A DNA stretch of 64,000 nt from Gammaproteobacteria bacterium (GCA_028279365.1 JANQNX010000013.1:186001-250000); one strand, 5' to 3'; counted from the first letter of the stretch, positions 35,020 to 44,668 are shown. Notes: generated by a model not told the origin, from the sequence alone. Numbers and translations are program-made.

Positions 35020-37962
35020 TTACTCAGAATTTTTATTGCTGAGCATTGCCTCAAAGTCGGATGCCGAGATTGGTTTACTAAAATAATATCCCTGAACATC
35101 ATCACAATAATGCTCACATAATATATCGTATTGTTCTTTTGTCTCGACACCCTCGGCAAGCACCTCGAATCCCAGGTTGTGTGCCAGGGCAATGACTGCA
35201 ATGACAATTGCTGCATCCTCAGAGTCCGTTAGCATATCACGTACAAAAGACTGATCGATTTTTAGTGTGTCGATAGGAAAACGCTTTAGGTAGCTGAGAC
35301 TTGAATAGCCCGTGCCAAAGTCATCGATCGAGAGTTTAATACCAGCTGCTCTTAATTGTCCTACTATCTCTGTGACTTTTTTGACATCGTGTGCAAGTAA
35401 GCTTTCTGTCAATTCCAACTCTAGGTTGTTAGGCGATAATCCCGTTTCTTCAAGTGTCTTGAATGTCAATTTTACCAAATTTTGTCTTAAAAATTGGGAC
35501 GCTGAAACGTTAACTGATACACGAAATGGAAATATTTCTTTATCAAACCAATTTTTGGCTTGCAGACATGCTTCGGCTAAAACCCACTGACCTAAAGCTT
35601 CGATCAGGCCTGAATCTTCCGCAATAGGGATAAATGTCAGCGGAGATATTGCTCCATGTTCTGGATCTTGCCAACGTACAAGTGCCTCACAACCTTTAAT
35701 CTCTCCTGTATTTGTAGAATACTTTGGCTGATAAACCAAGTGTAGTTGATTGGTTTCTATTGCTGTTCTTAATCGGTTTTCAAGCTCGATATTTAGCAGT
35801 GTTTCTTCGCTCATCTTATGTGTGAAGTATTGCACTGTATTTCGACCAGCATCTTTCGCTTTGTACATTGCCATATCGGCATTTTCGATAAGCAAGTCGG
35901 CTGTATCACCATCAGTGGGAAATACGCTGATGCCTGCGCTACCAGATATGTAAACCTTACGATTTTCAACATTTAAAGAAGTATCTAGTGCGCGACAAAT
36001 ATTTTCAGCGACTCTATATGCTTCCTCAGGCTGTTGTAATTCAGTGAGCAAAATTAGAAATTCGTCACCGCCTTGCCTGGACACCGTATCACTCTCGCGT
36101 ACTAATCCACAGAGGCGTTCTGCTATCTGTACCAGTGCTGCATCACCAAAATTATGACCATAGCCGTCATTAATTACCTTGAATCGATCAAGATCCAAAT
36201 AAAGCACTGCTATATATCGTTGAGAACGGCGAGCGTGGGTGATAGCTTGTTCGATACGATCACGTATCAGATAACGATTGGGTAATCCTGTCAACCCATC
36301 ATGCGATGCAAGGTATCGGAACTGCTCCTCAACTTGTTTGCGTTCAGAAATGTCATTGATAAAAATAGTAAAAATTTGCCGGTTTTGACGTTTAAATTTA
36401 GCTATACGTACTTCCGCATCAAATGGTCCATGTTCACCATTGAGAGTGTAAAAAGCATTACCAATTTTATTCAGAAGCTCTGGCCAGTTTAAGTTGTCTT
36501 TCGCTGCAATAACTATCGTTTGGATATCTCTATTGATAATCTCTTCACGAGGTAAGCCAAATAGACGCACACAAGCATTGTTACATTCAAGGACATTCAA
36601 ATACTCATCAAGACTCAAAATGGCTGTGGTGGAAGAATCAAAAATAGCTCCCTTTAACGCGAGAGAAGCGCTTTCTCTTTCTTTTGTATCCAAAACATCT
36701 TTTACAACTATAGCCATACGATCAACCGCTCTTCCTAATAAATGGGTTTCACGAAAGCTGTCTACGATAGAACTTTTCTTGGCTTTGTCTGGCAGAAGCT
36801 CATCATATTGCAGCAGATCAAGAACGCGTTGTTCGAGCTCAGCTAGTGGCATTCCAAACCGGCGTGCAATTCGTTTTAGTATAAAAACAAGGCTGATGCC
36901 TATTAATACTGCTATAAGAACGATAATGTAGAGATAATTACGTAATGGCTTTTCAATAAAATCAGCATCCAGTGATGCGACAATCAGCCAAGTGATTCCC
37001 CCCGGCAGAGAGAGGCGATTGGAAACTACCCATTGCTGTTGGCCATTTTCAATACTCCACTTTTCATATAGCTTACCTTCGAAGTTAATGATTGAATTTA
37101 TCGACTCGGGCAATGATATTGGCTCACGATTCACCCCTGAACCAGCTATCTTTTTTGGAATCTCACCAAGTTCAATAATCTGAAATTTGGATTTGTATTC
37201 AGCTTCTAATGAATATAAAAACCTGTTTAAAGCGGGTAAATCCAAATCAGCATCCAAAACGCCTAGCAATTGTCCATCAGAACTGCGTAAAGGTTTCATA
37301 TAACTGATACCCCAAAGAGGAGGTGAATTGCCTGTATCGAAGTGAACAATCCATTGATAGGCTGACATCCAAATACCTTTGGCTGGAGCAGTGAGAGCTG
37401 CCTGGTAAAAAGGTCGCTTTCGAGCATCATAACCATCACTAAGCGCTTCTTCGTTAAGAACGAAACCATCATCCGTTAACAGGAAATTTCTGGTCATTGG
37501 ATCGTCTACACGTTTACCAGGTAATGACCATAATAATATGTCGCCATTGGCTCTTCGTTCGAGATTGATATATTCACCCGTGTTAGGTAAAACAATACCG
37601 AGGTAACTTAGCTCTGGACGCTGCTCAAAAGCTGACAATGACTGCTCTATAACAGTTCTTAAATTGTGACTTGTTAGTGATGTTGCTCGTGCAGCCCGCT
37701 CTGCTGACTCTGCGGTCATTTCTGCTGCTCGCAATAGAATACGCAGCCGCTCTGTAGCACGGTCAAGAGCTTGATGGACGTCATTGCGGTGTTTATTTTT
37801 TGTGGATTGAATACCTTGCCAAGTAAGTAGAAGAATTAAGGCCAAGACTAAAACAGATACCAAACCAATGACATTGAATAACAGCTCTTGTATGAACGAA
37901 GGGGCATTTTCACCTTCATTTCCTTTTGATTTTTCACTCGATGAATCAAGCTGATTATCCAT
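35020..37962 (-). CDS. dCache-PAS-GGDEF-EAL membrane sensor
   Basis: A 980 aa protein. TM1 (about 27-48), a periplasmic double-Cache-like sensor (about 50-335; contains RKRPFYQAALTAPAKGIWMSAYQ and GVLDADLDL), TM2 (about 340-360), a HAMP-like stretch, PAS (about 430-550), GGDEF intact at 631-635 with RxxD (RESD), and EAL at 759-761 (CEALVRW). All main EAL catalytic residues are present (VNVSASQF, ELTES, DDFGTGYSSL, LKIDQSFV, AEGVET, VQGYYFSKPI). The dCache domain usually binds amino acids or other small molecules, so this looks like an extracellular ligand sensor feeding c-di-GMP synthesis and breakdown. It lies 79 nt upstream of the AsmA start. Confidence 0.94.
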   Translation of the reverse strand: MDNQLDSSSEKSKGNEGENAPSFIQELLFNVIGLVSVLVLALILLLTWQGIQSTKNKHRNDVHQALDRATERLRILLRAAEMTAESAERAARATSLTSHNLRTVIEQSLSAFEQRPELSYLGIVLPNTGEYINLERRANGDILLWSLPGKRVDDPMTRNFLLTDDGFVLNEEALSDGYDARKRPFYQAALTAPAKGIWMSAYQWIVHFDTGNSPPLWGISYMKPLRSSDGQLLGVLDADLDLPALNRFLYSLEAEYKSKFQIIELGEIPKKIAGSGVNREPISLPESINSIINFEGKLYEKWSIENGQQQWVVSNRLSLPGGITWLIVASLDADFIEKPLRNYLYIIVLIAVLIGISLVFILKRIARRFGMPLAELEQRVLDLLQYDELLPDKAKKSSIVDSFRETHLLGRAVDRMAIVVKDVLDTKERESASLALKGAIFDSSTTAILSLDEYLNVLECNNACVRLFGLPREEIINRDIQTIVIAAKDNLNWPELLNKIGNAFYTLNGEHGPFDAEVRIAKFKRQNRQIFTIFINDISERKQVEEQFRYLASHDGLTGLPNRYLIRDRIEQAITHARRSQRYIAVLYLDLDRFKVINDGYGHNFGDAALVQIAERLCGLVRESDTVSRQGGDEFLILLTELQQPEEAYRVAENICRALDTSLNVENRKVYISGSAGISVFPTDGDTADLLIENADMAMYKAKDAGRNTVQYFTHKMSEETLLNIELENRLRTAIETNQLHLVYQPKYSTNTGEIKGCEALVRWQDPEHGAISPLTFIPIAEDSGLIEALGQWVLAEACLQAKNWFDKEIFPFRVSVNVSASQFLRQNLVKLTFKTLEETGLSPNNLELELTESLLAHDVKKVTEIVGQLRAAGIKLSIDDFGTGYSSLSYLKRFPIDTLKIDQSFVRDMLTDSEDAAIVIAVIALAHNLGFEVLAEGVETKEQYDILCEHYCDDVQGYYFSKPISASDFEAMLSNKNSE

Positions 37963-38379
37963 GGTGTTCCAATCGGGCTATATTCAGGCTCTAGAATAAT
38001 GACCGTTCATTTTGATGTCCAGAATGCAGCTTTAAAACCGATTGGATTCGGAAAAAACATTAATTAAGTTCTTTAAGTGTCTTGGACTTGCTGAATATAA
38101 CTCCAGGGAAGGGAACCTGAATAATAAAAACATATATCAGGAATATATTGTTTTTTTCATTACTTACTTTATTCAGTTCAACAAAACCTGAACGATCAAT
38201 ACAAGATTTTAAGGATATTTAATAAATGAGTAGCGTCGGTTTGGACTTAAAGACGTACTAGGGCAATTCAGATTCAATATTTTGACAGTAACTTGGAAAT
38301 TTAATGACAATCAGTAGTTCTAGAAACGCGCTCAGTAATTTAACATAATATGCATTATGCGCAGTTATATGTATTGCCT
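37963..38379. other. Non-coding stretch with a long imperfect inverted repeat
   Basis: No credible gene in these 417 bp. The notable feature is an AT-rich imperfect inverted repeat from 38117 to 38176. The outer arms are CTGAATAA (38117-38124) and TTATTCAG (38169-38176). Inside them, TAAAAACATATAT faces ATATATTGTTTTTTT around a short CAGGA loop, with unpaired bases on the right side. It could be a cruciform, a remnant element or a small-RNA structure. The rest is upstream sequence of the dCache gene and downstream sequence of the small secreted protein gene. Confidence 0.4.
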
Positions 38380-38844
38380 TTATGTATCAGGGTTTGGATA
38401 CTTCTCTGTTTCCATTACTTTTTCAACGGCGTCTGAACGCGCTTTGAACAACTTCGTGGCACTGTTTTGTGGTTGTTCGCGGGTATTTTCTAACAGTTGC
38501 TCTAGTGCTTTGTCAGGGTCGAGTAAATCATTAATGGATGGTGGCAACAGGTTTTTGATACTGTCTTGTGCTCTTGCAACCAAAGACTCGTCGTTTTCAG
38601 CTTCTTCCTCAGCGGCCTGAGCATAATTCGCAATTTGTTGATCAAGATTTTGGTAGTCCTGGTGCAGTAACATGTCATGGTAGTCCTTCACTGGCTGACA
38701 ATCTTTGTCCAGAGTTTCAGGGTTCAGGTTCGAAATATGTCTGTTACCATTACTGTCAATACATTGAGTAAACTCAATCGCATGAACATTAGACAACGCC
38801 ATAGCAAGAGCAAAAATATAGTAAGGATACAAATTCAAACGCAT
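38380..38844 (-). CDS. Small secreted protein of unknown function
   Basis: A 154 aa product from the ATG at 38844 (a TTG six codons earlier is unlikely). The signal peptide is MRLNLYPYYIFALAMALSNVHA, with likely cleavage before IEFTQC. The mature N-terminus has two cysteines about 20 residues apart in a segment (CIDSNGNRHISN) faintly like DUF4124, a periplasmic domain with a D-x-N/D-G turn. The rest is helical, acidic and charged (EEEAENDES, then a Lys/Arg/Glu tail). Function unknown; it is divergent from the aminotransferase gene, only 38 nt away, so promoters overlap. Confidence 0.75.
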   Translation of the reverse strand: MRLNLYPYYIFALAMALSNVHAIEFTQCIDSNGNRHISNLNPETLDKDCQPVKDYHDMLLHQDYQNLDQQIANYAQAAEEEAENDESLVARAQDSIKNLLPPSINDLLDPDKALEQLLENTREQPQNSATKLFKARSDAVEKVMETEKYPNPDT

Positions 38845-38882
38845 AGCACTAATATACCCCAAGCCTTCTACGAAAATACAGC

Positions 38883-40022
38883 ATGGAAATACAAAATCTA
38901 ATCGATAACGAATTCAAGCTTGATGAGGAAGTCATTTATCTCAACCATGCTGCGGTCTCACCCTGGCCGCAAAGGACGGCGAATGCCGTTAAGGAATTCG
39001 CAACAGAAAATCAACGCTTTGGTGCCAAAGCGTATTTAAGCTGGCTGGAGAAAGAAGCGGAACTACGCAATCAATTAAAGCGCCTGATCAATGCCCCGTC
39101 AGTCGATGATATCGGTCTGTTAAAAAATACTTCAGAGGCATTGTCAGTCGTCGCTGAAGGTATTAGTTGGCAAACTGACGATAATATTGTCAGTACTAAT
39201 GAAGAATTCCCTTCAAACCGTATTCCCTGGTTGGCGCAGGAAAGTAAAGGCGTTGAATTCCGGGAAATCGATATTTCAGACATGGAAAATGCTGAACAAC
39301 GCCTGATTGAGGCCTGTGATGTTGATACACGTCTCATTACAGTGAGTTCAGTCCAATATGGCTCGGGTAGACGCCTGAATCTGAAAATGATTGGTGAGTA
39401 TTGTCAGCAAAACGATATTTTGTTTTGTGTCGATGCGATTCAGAGTTTAGGCATTTTACCGATGGATGTGCAAGAAATCGGCGCGCATTTCATCATGGCC
39501 GATGCGCATAAATGGTTATTAGGGCCCGAGGGGATTGCCCTCTTCTATTGTGCCTCGGAGATCCGTCATCAGCTTCAACTACATCAATATGGCTGGCATA
39601 TGATAGAAGATGCCGGTAACTATAATGTAAAAGATTGGCAGCCGGCCAAGTCAGCTAAACGCTTTGAATGCGGCAGTCCCAATATGCTTGGCATCTTTGC
39701 CTTGTCTGCCAGCTTGTCCTTAATCGAAGAAATAGGCATTGATAATATCGCTAAATTAATCAATAGAAATACGGCCTATATTATTGATTATACTGAAAAT
39801 AAACCCGACTTTAAGTTAATCACACCGAACAAAGACAGCACCCGTGGAGGGATTGTCACGTTTATCATAGACGGTCATGACAATGCCGAAATATATCGTA
39901 AGCTAATGAAAAATAACGTGATTTGTGCAAATCGAAAGAATGGAATACGGCTCTCACCGCACTTCTATACCAGTCAGAAAACTATCAATAAAGGACTTGA
40001 AGTAATTAATTCAATTATTTGA
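38883..40022 (+). CDS. Class V aminotransferase (cysteine desulfurase-like, PLP enzyme)
   Basis: A 379 aa fold-type I PLP enzyme. It has a substrate-loop start EVIYLNHAAVSPWP, a phosphate-binding segment LLKNTSEALSVVA, Asp184 in CVDAIQSLG to hold the pyridine nitrogen, and the Schiff-base Lys210 in MADAHKWLLGPEG. The overall pattern is that of the NifS/isopenicillin N epimerase/CsdA superfamily. The usual active-site Cys loop of group II desulfurases is not evident, so desulfurase activity is doubtful. No iron-sulfur assembly genes are close. It ends 1 nt before the convergent tatD stop. Confidence 0.87.
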   Translation: MEIQNLIDNEFKLDEEVIYLNHAAVSPWPQRTANAVKEFATENQRFGAKAYLSWLEKEAELRNQLKRLINAPSVDDIGLLKNTSEALSVVAEGISWQTDDNIVSTNEEFPSNRIPWLAQESKGVEFREIDISDMENAEQRLIEACDVDTRLITVSSVQYGSGRRLNLKMIGEYCQQNDILFCVDAIQSLGILPMDVQEIGAHFIMADAHKWLLGPEGIALFYCASEIRHQLQLHQYGWHMIEDAGNYNVKDWQPAKSAKRFECGSPNMLGIFALSASLSLIEEIGIDNIAKLINRNTAYIIDYTENKPDFKLITPNKDSTRGGIVTFIIDGHDNAEIYRKLMKNNVICANRKNGIRLSPHFYTSQKTINKGLEVINSII

Positions 40023-40023
40023 T

Positions 40024-40782
40024 TTAATTAAATTTATTATAGTAATTGCTTGTGGTTTTTTGGGCGACTTCGGTAAACTCGACTTGTTTTAATTCAGCGA
40101 TAAATTCGGCCACATGACGTACGTAAGCGGGCTGATTGGTCTTACCCCTAAAAGGTACCGGAGCGAGATAAGGCGAATCAGTCTCAACTAGCATCGCATC
40201 AAGTGGCACCTGTTTTGCGACTGCCTGCAGGTCTTTGGCATTCTTAAAGGTGACAATGCCTGAAAATGAAATATAGAAATTCAGGTCCATTGCCGCTTGC
40301 GCCGTTTCCCAATCTTCGACGAAGCAGTGCATGACACCACCGACTTTTTCCGCCCTCTCTTCTTGTAGGACTTTAATCGTGTCCTGTTTTGCATCACGGG
40401 TATGGATAATCAGCGGTTTATTGAGGTTTTTGGCGATAGCAATATGCCGGCGAAAACGCTCGCGCTGCCACTCGAGATCCCCTTCGCTGCGAAAATAATC
40501 CAGACCGGTCTCACCTATCGCGACAACTTGTTCGTGGTTGGCTAACTCCTCTAATTCATTGTCATCAAAGTCCTGGATTAACTCAGTGTTTGGATGGATA
40601 CCCACTGATGCAGAGACTTCACTATGTTCAGAAGCTAACTGGATAATTTCCGGTGAGCCTTCTATATCGATGGCCACGCAGAGCATGTGTTCAATGCCGT
40701 TATCTTTGGCATCGTTGAGGATGGTGTCGACGCTGATTGAGTCGCTCAGCAACGGAATATGGCAGTGGGAATCAACCAGCAT
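40024..40782 (-). CDS. TatD family metal-dependent hydrolase (YcfH type)
   Basis: A 252 aa TIM-barrel hydrolase with metal ligands in DSHCHIP (His6, His8), GETGLDYF (Glu), PLIIHTRDA (His) and GGVMHCF (His), plus the late Asp in LVETDSPYLAP. The family contains 3'-5' DNA exonucleases and D-aminoacyl-tRNA deacylase-like enzymes. Its position at the end of tmk-holB-pilZ is the place of ycfH in gammaproteobacteria. It is the last gene of the long minus-strand fatty-acid/replication supercluster. Confidence 0.94.
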   Translation of the reverse strand: MLVDSHCHIPLLSDSISVDTILNDAKDNGIEHMLCVAIDIEGSPEIIQLASEHSEVSASVGIHPNTELIQDFDDNELEELANHEQVVAIGETGLDYFRSEGDLEWQRERFRRHIAIAKNLNKPLIIHTRDAKQDTIKVLQEERAEKVGGVMHCFVEDWETAQAAMDLNFYISFSGIVTFKNAKDLQAVAKQVPLDAMLVETDSPYLAPVPFRGKTNQPAYVRHVAEFIAELKQVEFTEVAQKTTSNYYNKFN

Positions 40783-40816
40783 GACAATACAGAAAATATG
40801 TTACAGAAATGACAAC

Positions 40817-41170
40817 TCACATGGTGTGAGTAGGACGATCCGATTTTAACGCTCCAGCGAGCTGGGTTTCGATCTTGCTTTTGGTCGCGCCCTTATCCAA
40901 TTCGCTAAACTGGACGCCGATTCCGGCTGTTTTATTACCCTGCGCACCTTTGGGCGTTATCCAGACGACTTTTCCAGCAACCGGCAATTTATCTTTACTG
41001 TCCGTTAAGGTCAGCAACATAAATACTTCGTCGCCTAGTTTGTATGCTTTCGCGGTAGGAATAAACAGTCCGCCATTTTTGATAAATGGCATATAAGAAG
41101 CATATAGCGCACTTTTATCGCGAATTGTCAGCGACAGGATACCCTGTCTCGGATCACGGCCTGCAGCCAT
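40817..41170 (-). CDS. pilZ: PilZ domain protein (type IV pilus PilZ type)
   Basis: A 117 aa single-domain protein placed immediately after holB, as in Pseudomonas, where PilZ is needed for type IV pilus assembly. The PilZ beta-barrel pattern is present (NGGLFIPT, YKLGDEVFMLLTL, GKVVWITPKG, GIGVQF). The RxxxR and D/N-x-S-x-x-G residues that bind c-di-GMP are missing, as in Pseudomonas PilZ itself. It therefore probably works through protein contacts (PilB/FimX-type) rather than direct c-di-GMP binding. The start is 11 nt downstream of the holB stop. Confidence 0.92.
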   Translation of the reverse strand: MAAGRDPRQGILSLTIRDKSALYASYMPFIKNGGLFIPTAKAYKLGDEVFMLLTLTDSKDKLPVAGKVVWITPKGAQGNKTAGIGVQFSELDKGATKSKIETQLAGALKSDRPTHTM

Positions 41171-41181
41171 TACTATTCCCC

Positions 41182-42180
41182 TTAAGCAATCTGTAATTCA
41201 GGATTATTCCAGTTAACCACTATCTCTTCAAGAATACTTAATAAATTGTAGTTCATTGGTGCGTTAGCTTGCTGATATTTAAGCATTAAATAATCGTAAT
41301 TTCGCATTAGTAACTTGAGTTCTGAAACCTGGGCAAGACTGAGAAGTTCAGCTTTCAAATCAATATTAATAATAGGTAGATTCTCGTTACGTTGGGCTAA
41401 TTTTAGCGTGACCATATCCTGGACAAAACGCATCAGCCAACGCAGTATCTCCTGACAGCCTATTCCCTGCCACTCACTAGCCAACTGTACCGCATCGATA
41501 GCTTTGTCTTGCATCATGGTTAAGTCCTTCAATATGCGTTTACGTTGCGAGTGAACATCCTGCTCCAGCATATTTTCAATCAGTAGCGGACCACCTTGAC
41601 TCAGGTGTAGCATCAATTCTGCATCAATATCACCATGTTGTTGTTTTATCCAGGCAAGACTTGTGTCAACCGAGGCCGGACTAAATGAGATATGCTGACA
41701 GCGACTGCGAATCGTTATCGGCAGGCGTTCCGCATAATGACTGAGCAATATCATCATGGCTTGCTCGGGTGGCTCTTCCAATGTTTTTAGCAAGGCGTTG
41801 GCAGTGGCGCGATTCATTGCATCGGCTGGTGTGATAACGACAATCTTAACTTTATTGGTAAAGCTTTTTAGCGAGACATAATCGATGACTTCCCTGATTT
41901 GATCGATTTTTATTTGTTTTCCGGTTTCCTCCGGCGTGACTTCACTGAAATCGGGGTGGTTTCCAGCAGCAAACAATTGACAGCTTTGACAAAGGCCACA
42001 GGCACTGCCATCGGGCTGAGTATCGAGACAAAGTAGTTTCATGGCAGCACTGCGGGCGAAATGTTCCAGACCGATGCCTTCTACCCCGTCTAGCAGTAAG
42101 GCATGAGGCAAACGCTGGCTTGATACCAGATTAGTGAGTCGTTGCCATTCAGCACTTTGCCAAGGATAGGGACTCAGCAT
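41182..42180 (-). CDS. holB: DNA polymerase III subunit delta'
   Basis: HolB is the clamp-loader stator that helps open the beta clamp. The 332 aa protein starts YPWQSAEWQRL. It has a degenerate P-loop (LDGVEGIGLEHFA, lacking the GKT of ATP-binding subunits, as expected for delta'), a zinc module (CLDTQPDGSACGLCQSC), the sensor region NALLKTLEEPPE, and an arginine-finger-like TIRSRCQ. The start codon overlaps the end of tmk by 7 nt, so the two are translationally coupled. Confidence 0.95.
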   Translation of the reverse strand: MLSPYPWQSAEWQRLTNLVSSQRLPHALLLDGVEGIGLEHFARSAAMKLLCLDTQPDGSACGLCQSCQLFAAGNHPDFSEVTPEETGKQIKIDQIREVIDYVSLKSFTNKVKIVVITPADAMNRATANALLKTLEEPPEQAMMILLSHYAERLPITIRSRCQHISFSPASVDTSLAWIKQQHGDIDAELMLHLSQGGPLLIENMLEQDVHSQRKRILKDLTMMQDKAIDAVQLASEWQGIGCQEILRWLMRFVQDMVTLKLAQRNENLPIINIDLKAELLSLAQVSELKLLMRNYDYLMLKYQQANAPMNYNLLSILEEIVVNWNNPELQIA

Positions 42181-42803
42181 AGACCTTTATTGGATAAGAT
42201 TGAATTCAGCTGTTGTTTTACATCGTCCAACGGACGAGCAGAATGAATAATCTGATATCTATCAGAATAACGCTCAGCACGATTCAGGTAACACTGTCTT
42301 ACGCGTTCAAAGAAATCGACTTTTTCCTGTTCAAATCGATCGGCCTGACTGCGATTCCCGGCGCGTCTCAGACCAATCTCAACATCCAGATCAAATAATA
42401 AGGTCAAATCAGGTTGCAGACCTTGCTGGGTCCAGTCTTCAAGTACCTGAATGCGCTTCTCATCAATACCTCTACCGCCACCCTGGTAAGCAAAACTGGC
42501 ATCAGTAAAACGATCGCAAATAACCAGTTTGCCAGCATTCAACGCTGGCTGAATAATTTCATCAATGTGCTGCGCCCGCGCGGCAAACATTAATAATAGC
42601 TCTGTGTTGTCTGAAAGCGATGCGTTTTCAGTGTTTAACAATATCGAACGGATTTGTTCCCCGATGCTGGTGCCTCCAGGTTCTCGGGTCGTCACAACCT
42701 GCTTTCCTGCCAGCCTGGCCTGGTTGGCAATATAGTCGATCAGGGTACTCTTCCCTGCCCCTTCTATGCCTTCAAGCGTGAGAAAATAACCGTTGCTTGT
42801 CAT
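42174..42803 (-). CDS. tmk: Thymidylate kinase
   Basis: Phosphorylates dTMP to dTDP. The 209 aa protein has P-loop EGIEGAGKST (11-20), the DR-x motif TREPGGT, the dTMP-binding segment CDRFTDASFAYQGGGRG, and a lid region with NRSQADRFEQE. Length is as usual (about 210). It overlaps mltG by 4 nt upstream and holB by 7 nt downstream, within the conserved pabC-mltG-tmk-holB order. Confidence 0.97.
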   Translation of the reverse strand: MTSNGYFLTLEGIEGAGKSTLIDYIANQARLAGKQVVTTREPGGTSIGEQIRSILLNTENASLSDNTELLLMFAARAQHIDEIIQPALNAGKLVICDRFTDASFAYQGGGRGIDEKRIQVLEDWTQQGLQPDLTLLFDLDVEIGLRRAGNRSQADRFEQEKVDFFERVRQCYLNRAERYSDRYQIIHSARPLDDVKQQLNSILSNKGLC

Positions 42804-43822
42804 CGTTTTTTTTTCAGTTGGTAGGTTGCGACTGCCTGATTATGTTCGGCTAGCGTATCAGAAAACTGATGCGATCCATCACCCTTGGCAACAAAATACA
42901 ATGATTTGCCATCTGCTGGATGTAATGCGGCGTGAATCGCTGCCCTACCTACCAGCGAGATCGGTGTTGGTGGCAAGCCATGATTTCGATAGGTGTTGTA
43001 GGGTGAGTCAACACTTAAATCTTTTTTCCTGATGTTGCCATCAAACTGTTTGCCCAACGCATAGATCACCGTGGGATCGGTTTGTAAACGCATGCCTTTG
43101 ATCAAGCGCCTGACAAAGACACCGGCTATTTCCTCGCGTTCACTGGCAAGGCCTGTTTCCTTTTCAATGATTGATGCCATGGTCAGTGCTTGATAAGGTC
43201 GTTGATAAGGTAAACTTTCAGCTCTACCCAACCATTCTTCCTGTAATACCTTATCCATCCGGTCATAAGCCCTGATCAGAAACTCGCGATCGGTGGTGCC
43301 TTTAGGGAAATGATAAGTATCGGGGAAAAATAACCCTTCCGGGTGAGGTTTGGGTAACCCCAGTTGCAGCATGATTTCATCACGGTTTGCATAGTTCAGC
43401 GTTTTTTCCAGATGCGGGCTTTGCTCAATCAAGTCCAGCGCCTGAGAAAACTGCCAACCCTCAACCAGCGTCAGTGAATATTGCACGACCTTGCCTGAGA
43501 CAAAGGTGTCCAGAATTTCAATCGGCGTTAACCCGGATACAATTTCAAACTCACCAGTTTTAATCTGCGTCGCCTTGTTTGATTGTCTGGCCAGCCATTT
43601 GAAATAGTAAGGCTTATCGATAATATCCTTTACTACTAGCGTTTCAGTTAACTGTTGAAAATTCATGCCCGACAGAATTTCGATAATGATCGGTTTGGCA
43701 AGCGTATTTTTTTTATCGATAAATGATTGATAGTCCTGCCAGATGAAGTTGATTATCACAACTGTAGCTATAAGCAATAAACCGATAACCCCCAGTATCC
43801 ACTTTGTTAAGCTAAATCTCAT
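42800..43822 (-). CDS. mltG: Endolytic murein transglycosylase MltG
   Basis: MltG (YceG) cleaves nascent glycan strands at the inner membrane and so sets glycan length. The 340 aa protein has one N-terminal membrane helix (WILGVIGLLLIATVVIINFIW), a LysM-like subdomain, and the YceG catalytic domain with the essential Glu in MASIIEKETGLASE. C-terminal signatures are RLQTDPTVIYALG and SPYNTYRNHGLPPTPI. The start overlaps the pabC stop by 4 nt. Confidence 0.96.
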   Translation of the reverse strand: MRFSLTKWILGVIGLLLIATVVIINFIWQDYQSFIDKKNTLAKPIIIEILSGMNFQQLTETLVVKDIIDKPYYFKWLARQSNKATQIKTGEFEIVSGLTPIEILDTFVSGKVVQYSLTLVEGWQFSQALDLIEQSPHLEKTLNYANRDEIMLQLGLPKPHPEGLFFPDTYHFPKGTTDREFLIRAYDRMDKVLQEEWLGRAESLPYQRPYQALTMASIIEKETGLASEREEIAGVFVRRLIKGMRLQTDPTVIYALGKQFDGNIRKKDLSVDSPYNTYRNHGLPPTPISLVGRAAIHAALHPADGKSLYFVAKGDGSHQFSDTLAEHNQAVATYQLKKKR

Positions 43823-44652
43823 AGCGGACAGATATAATGATCATTTATCAGTGATGAATGAAGGGTTTGAGTCATAGATCCAGGATTGAAGGTTTTATCC
43901 TCCAGTCGAGAGATTGGCCAGATACCGATAATGCTATTGCATAAAAAGACTTCATCAGCAGTCTGGATATCTTGCAATGATAGGTCAGTTTCTTTTGTTT
44001 TAATGTCGTTAGCGGCAGCATATTCCAGGATTAGTTGTCTGATCGTACCTTTAATACCGCATTGCGTTAATGATGGTGTATATAGTGTTTCATGCTTGAC
44101 CATAAACATATTGCTCATTGTCCCTTCTATGACATTATCAGAGATATCCATTACCAATCCCTCATGAATACCAGCATCTTGCCACTCTGCTCGCGCCATA
44201 ACTTGTTCGAGTCGATTTAAATGTTTAATACCTGCTAATAATGGTTGGTGCCCATAGCGAAACCGACACACCCTAACATTAACACCGGATTCAAATAATG
44301 TTGCTGGATAATCAGGCCATAAATGCAAGCTCACTATGCGCGTCGGGCTCATGTCTTCGGCAATGGCGTAACCTCTTCCACCCTGCCCTCGAGTTATGAT
44401 GATTTTAATGACGGCCTTATCGTTGTTACATGCCAATGAGTTGGCTTCTTTTTCAAGCAAGCCAATGTCAGGCGGTGGAATATTGAGTGTTTTACAACCT
44501 GCCAGTAAACGCTGTTGATGTTGGGGCCAACATAGTAATGTGCCTTGATGAACGGCGACGGTTTCAAATAGACCATCGCCGTAATTCAGACCTCTGTCCT
44601 GTATTGGAATGGATGTAGCAGGCTTTCCGTTGATAAGGACTGTATTGTCCAT
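43819..44652 (-). CDS. pabC: Aminodeoxychorismate lyase (4-amino-4-deoxychorismate lyase)
   Basis: A PLP fold-type IV enzyme making p-aminobenzoate for folate. The ATG at 44652 is chosen because it gives the family start MDNTVLINGKP and 277 aa. A longer frame begins at 44718, but it runs back into fabF and adds nonconserved residues. Visible motifs: DRGLNYGDGLFET near the N-terminus, catalytic Lys in LLAGIKHLNRLEQV, and the PLP-phosphate segment ISDNVIEGTMSNMF. It starts 16 nt after fabF and overlaps mltG by 4 nt, as in E. coli. Confidence 0.95.
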   Translation of the reverse strand: MDNTVLINGKPATSIPIQDRGLNYGDGLFETVAVHQGTLLCWPQHQQRLLAGCKTLNIPPPDIGLLEKEANSLACNNDKAVIKIIITRGQGGRGYAIAEDMSPTRIVSLHLWPDYPATLFESGVNVRVCRFRYGHQPLLAGIKHLNRLEQVMARAEWQDAGIHEGLVMDISDNVIEGTMSNMFMVKHETLYTPSLTQCGIKGTIRQLILEYAAANDIKTKETDLSLQDIQTADEVFLCNSIIGIWPISRLEDKTFNPGSMTQTLHSSLINDHYICPL

Positions 44653-44668
44653 ACAGCTTATGGAGTCG

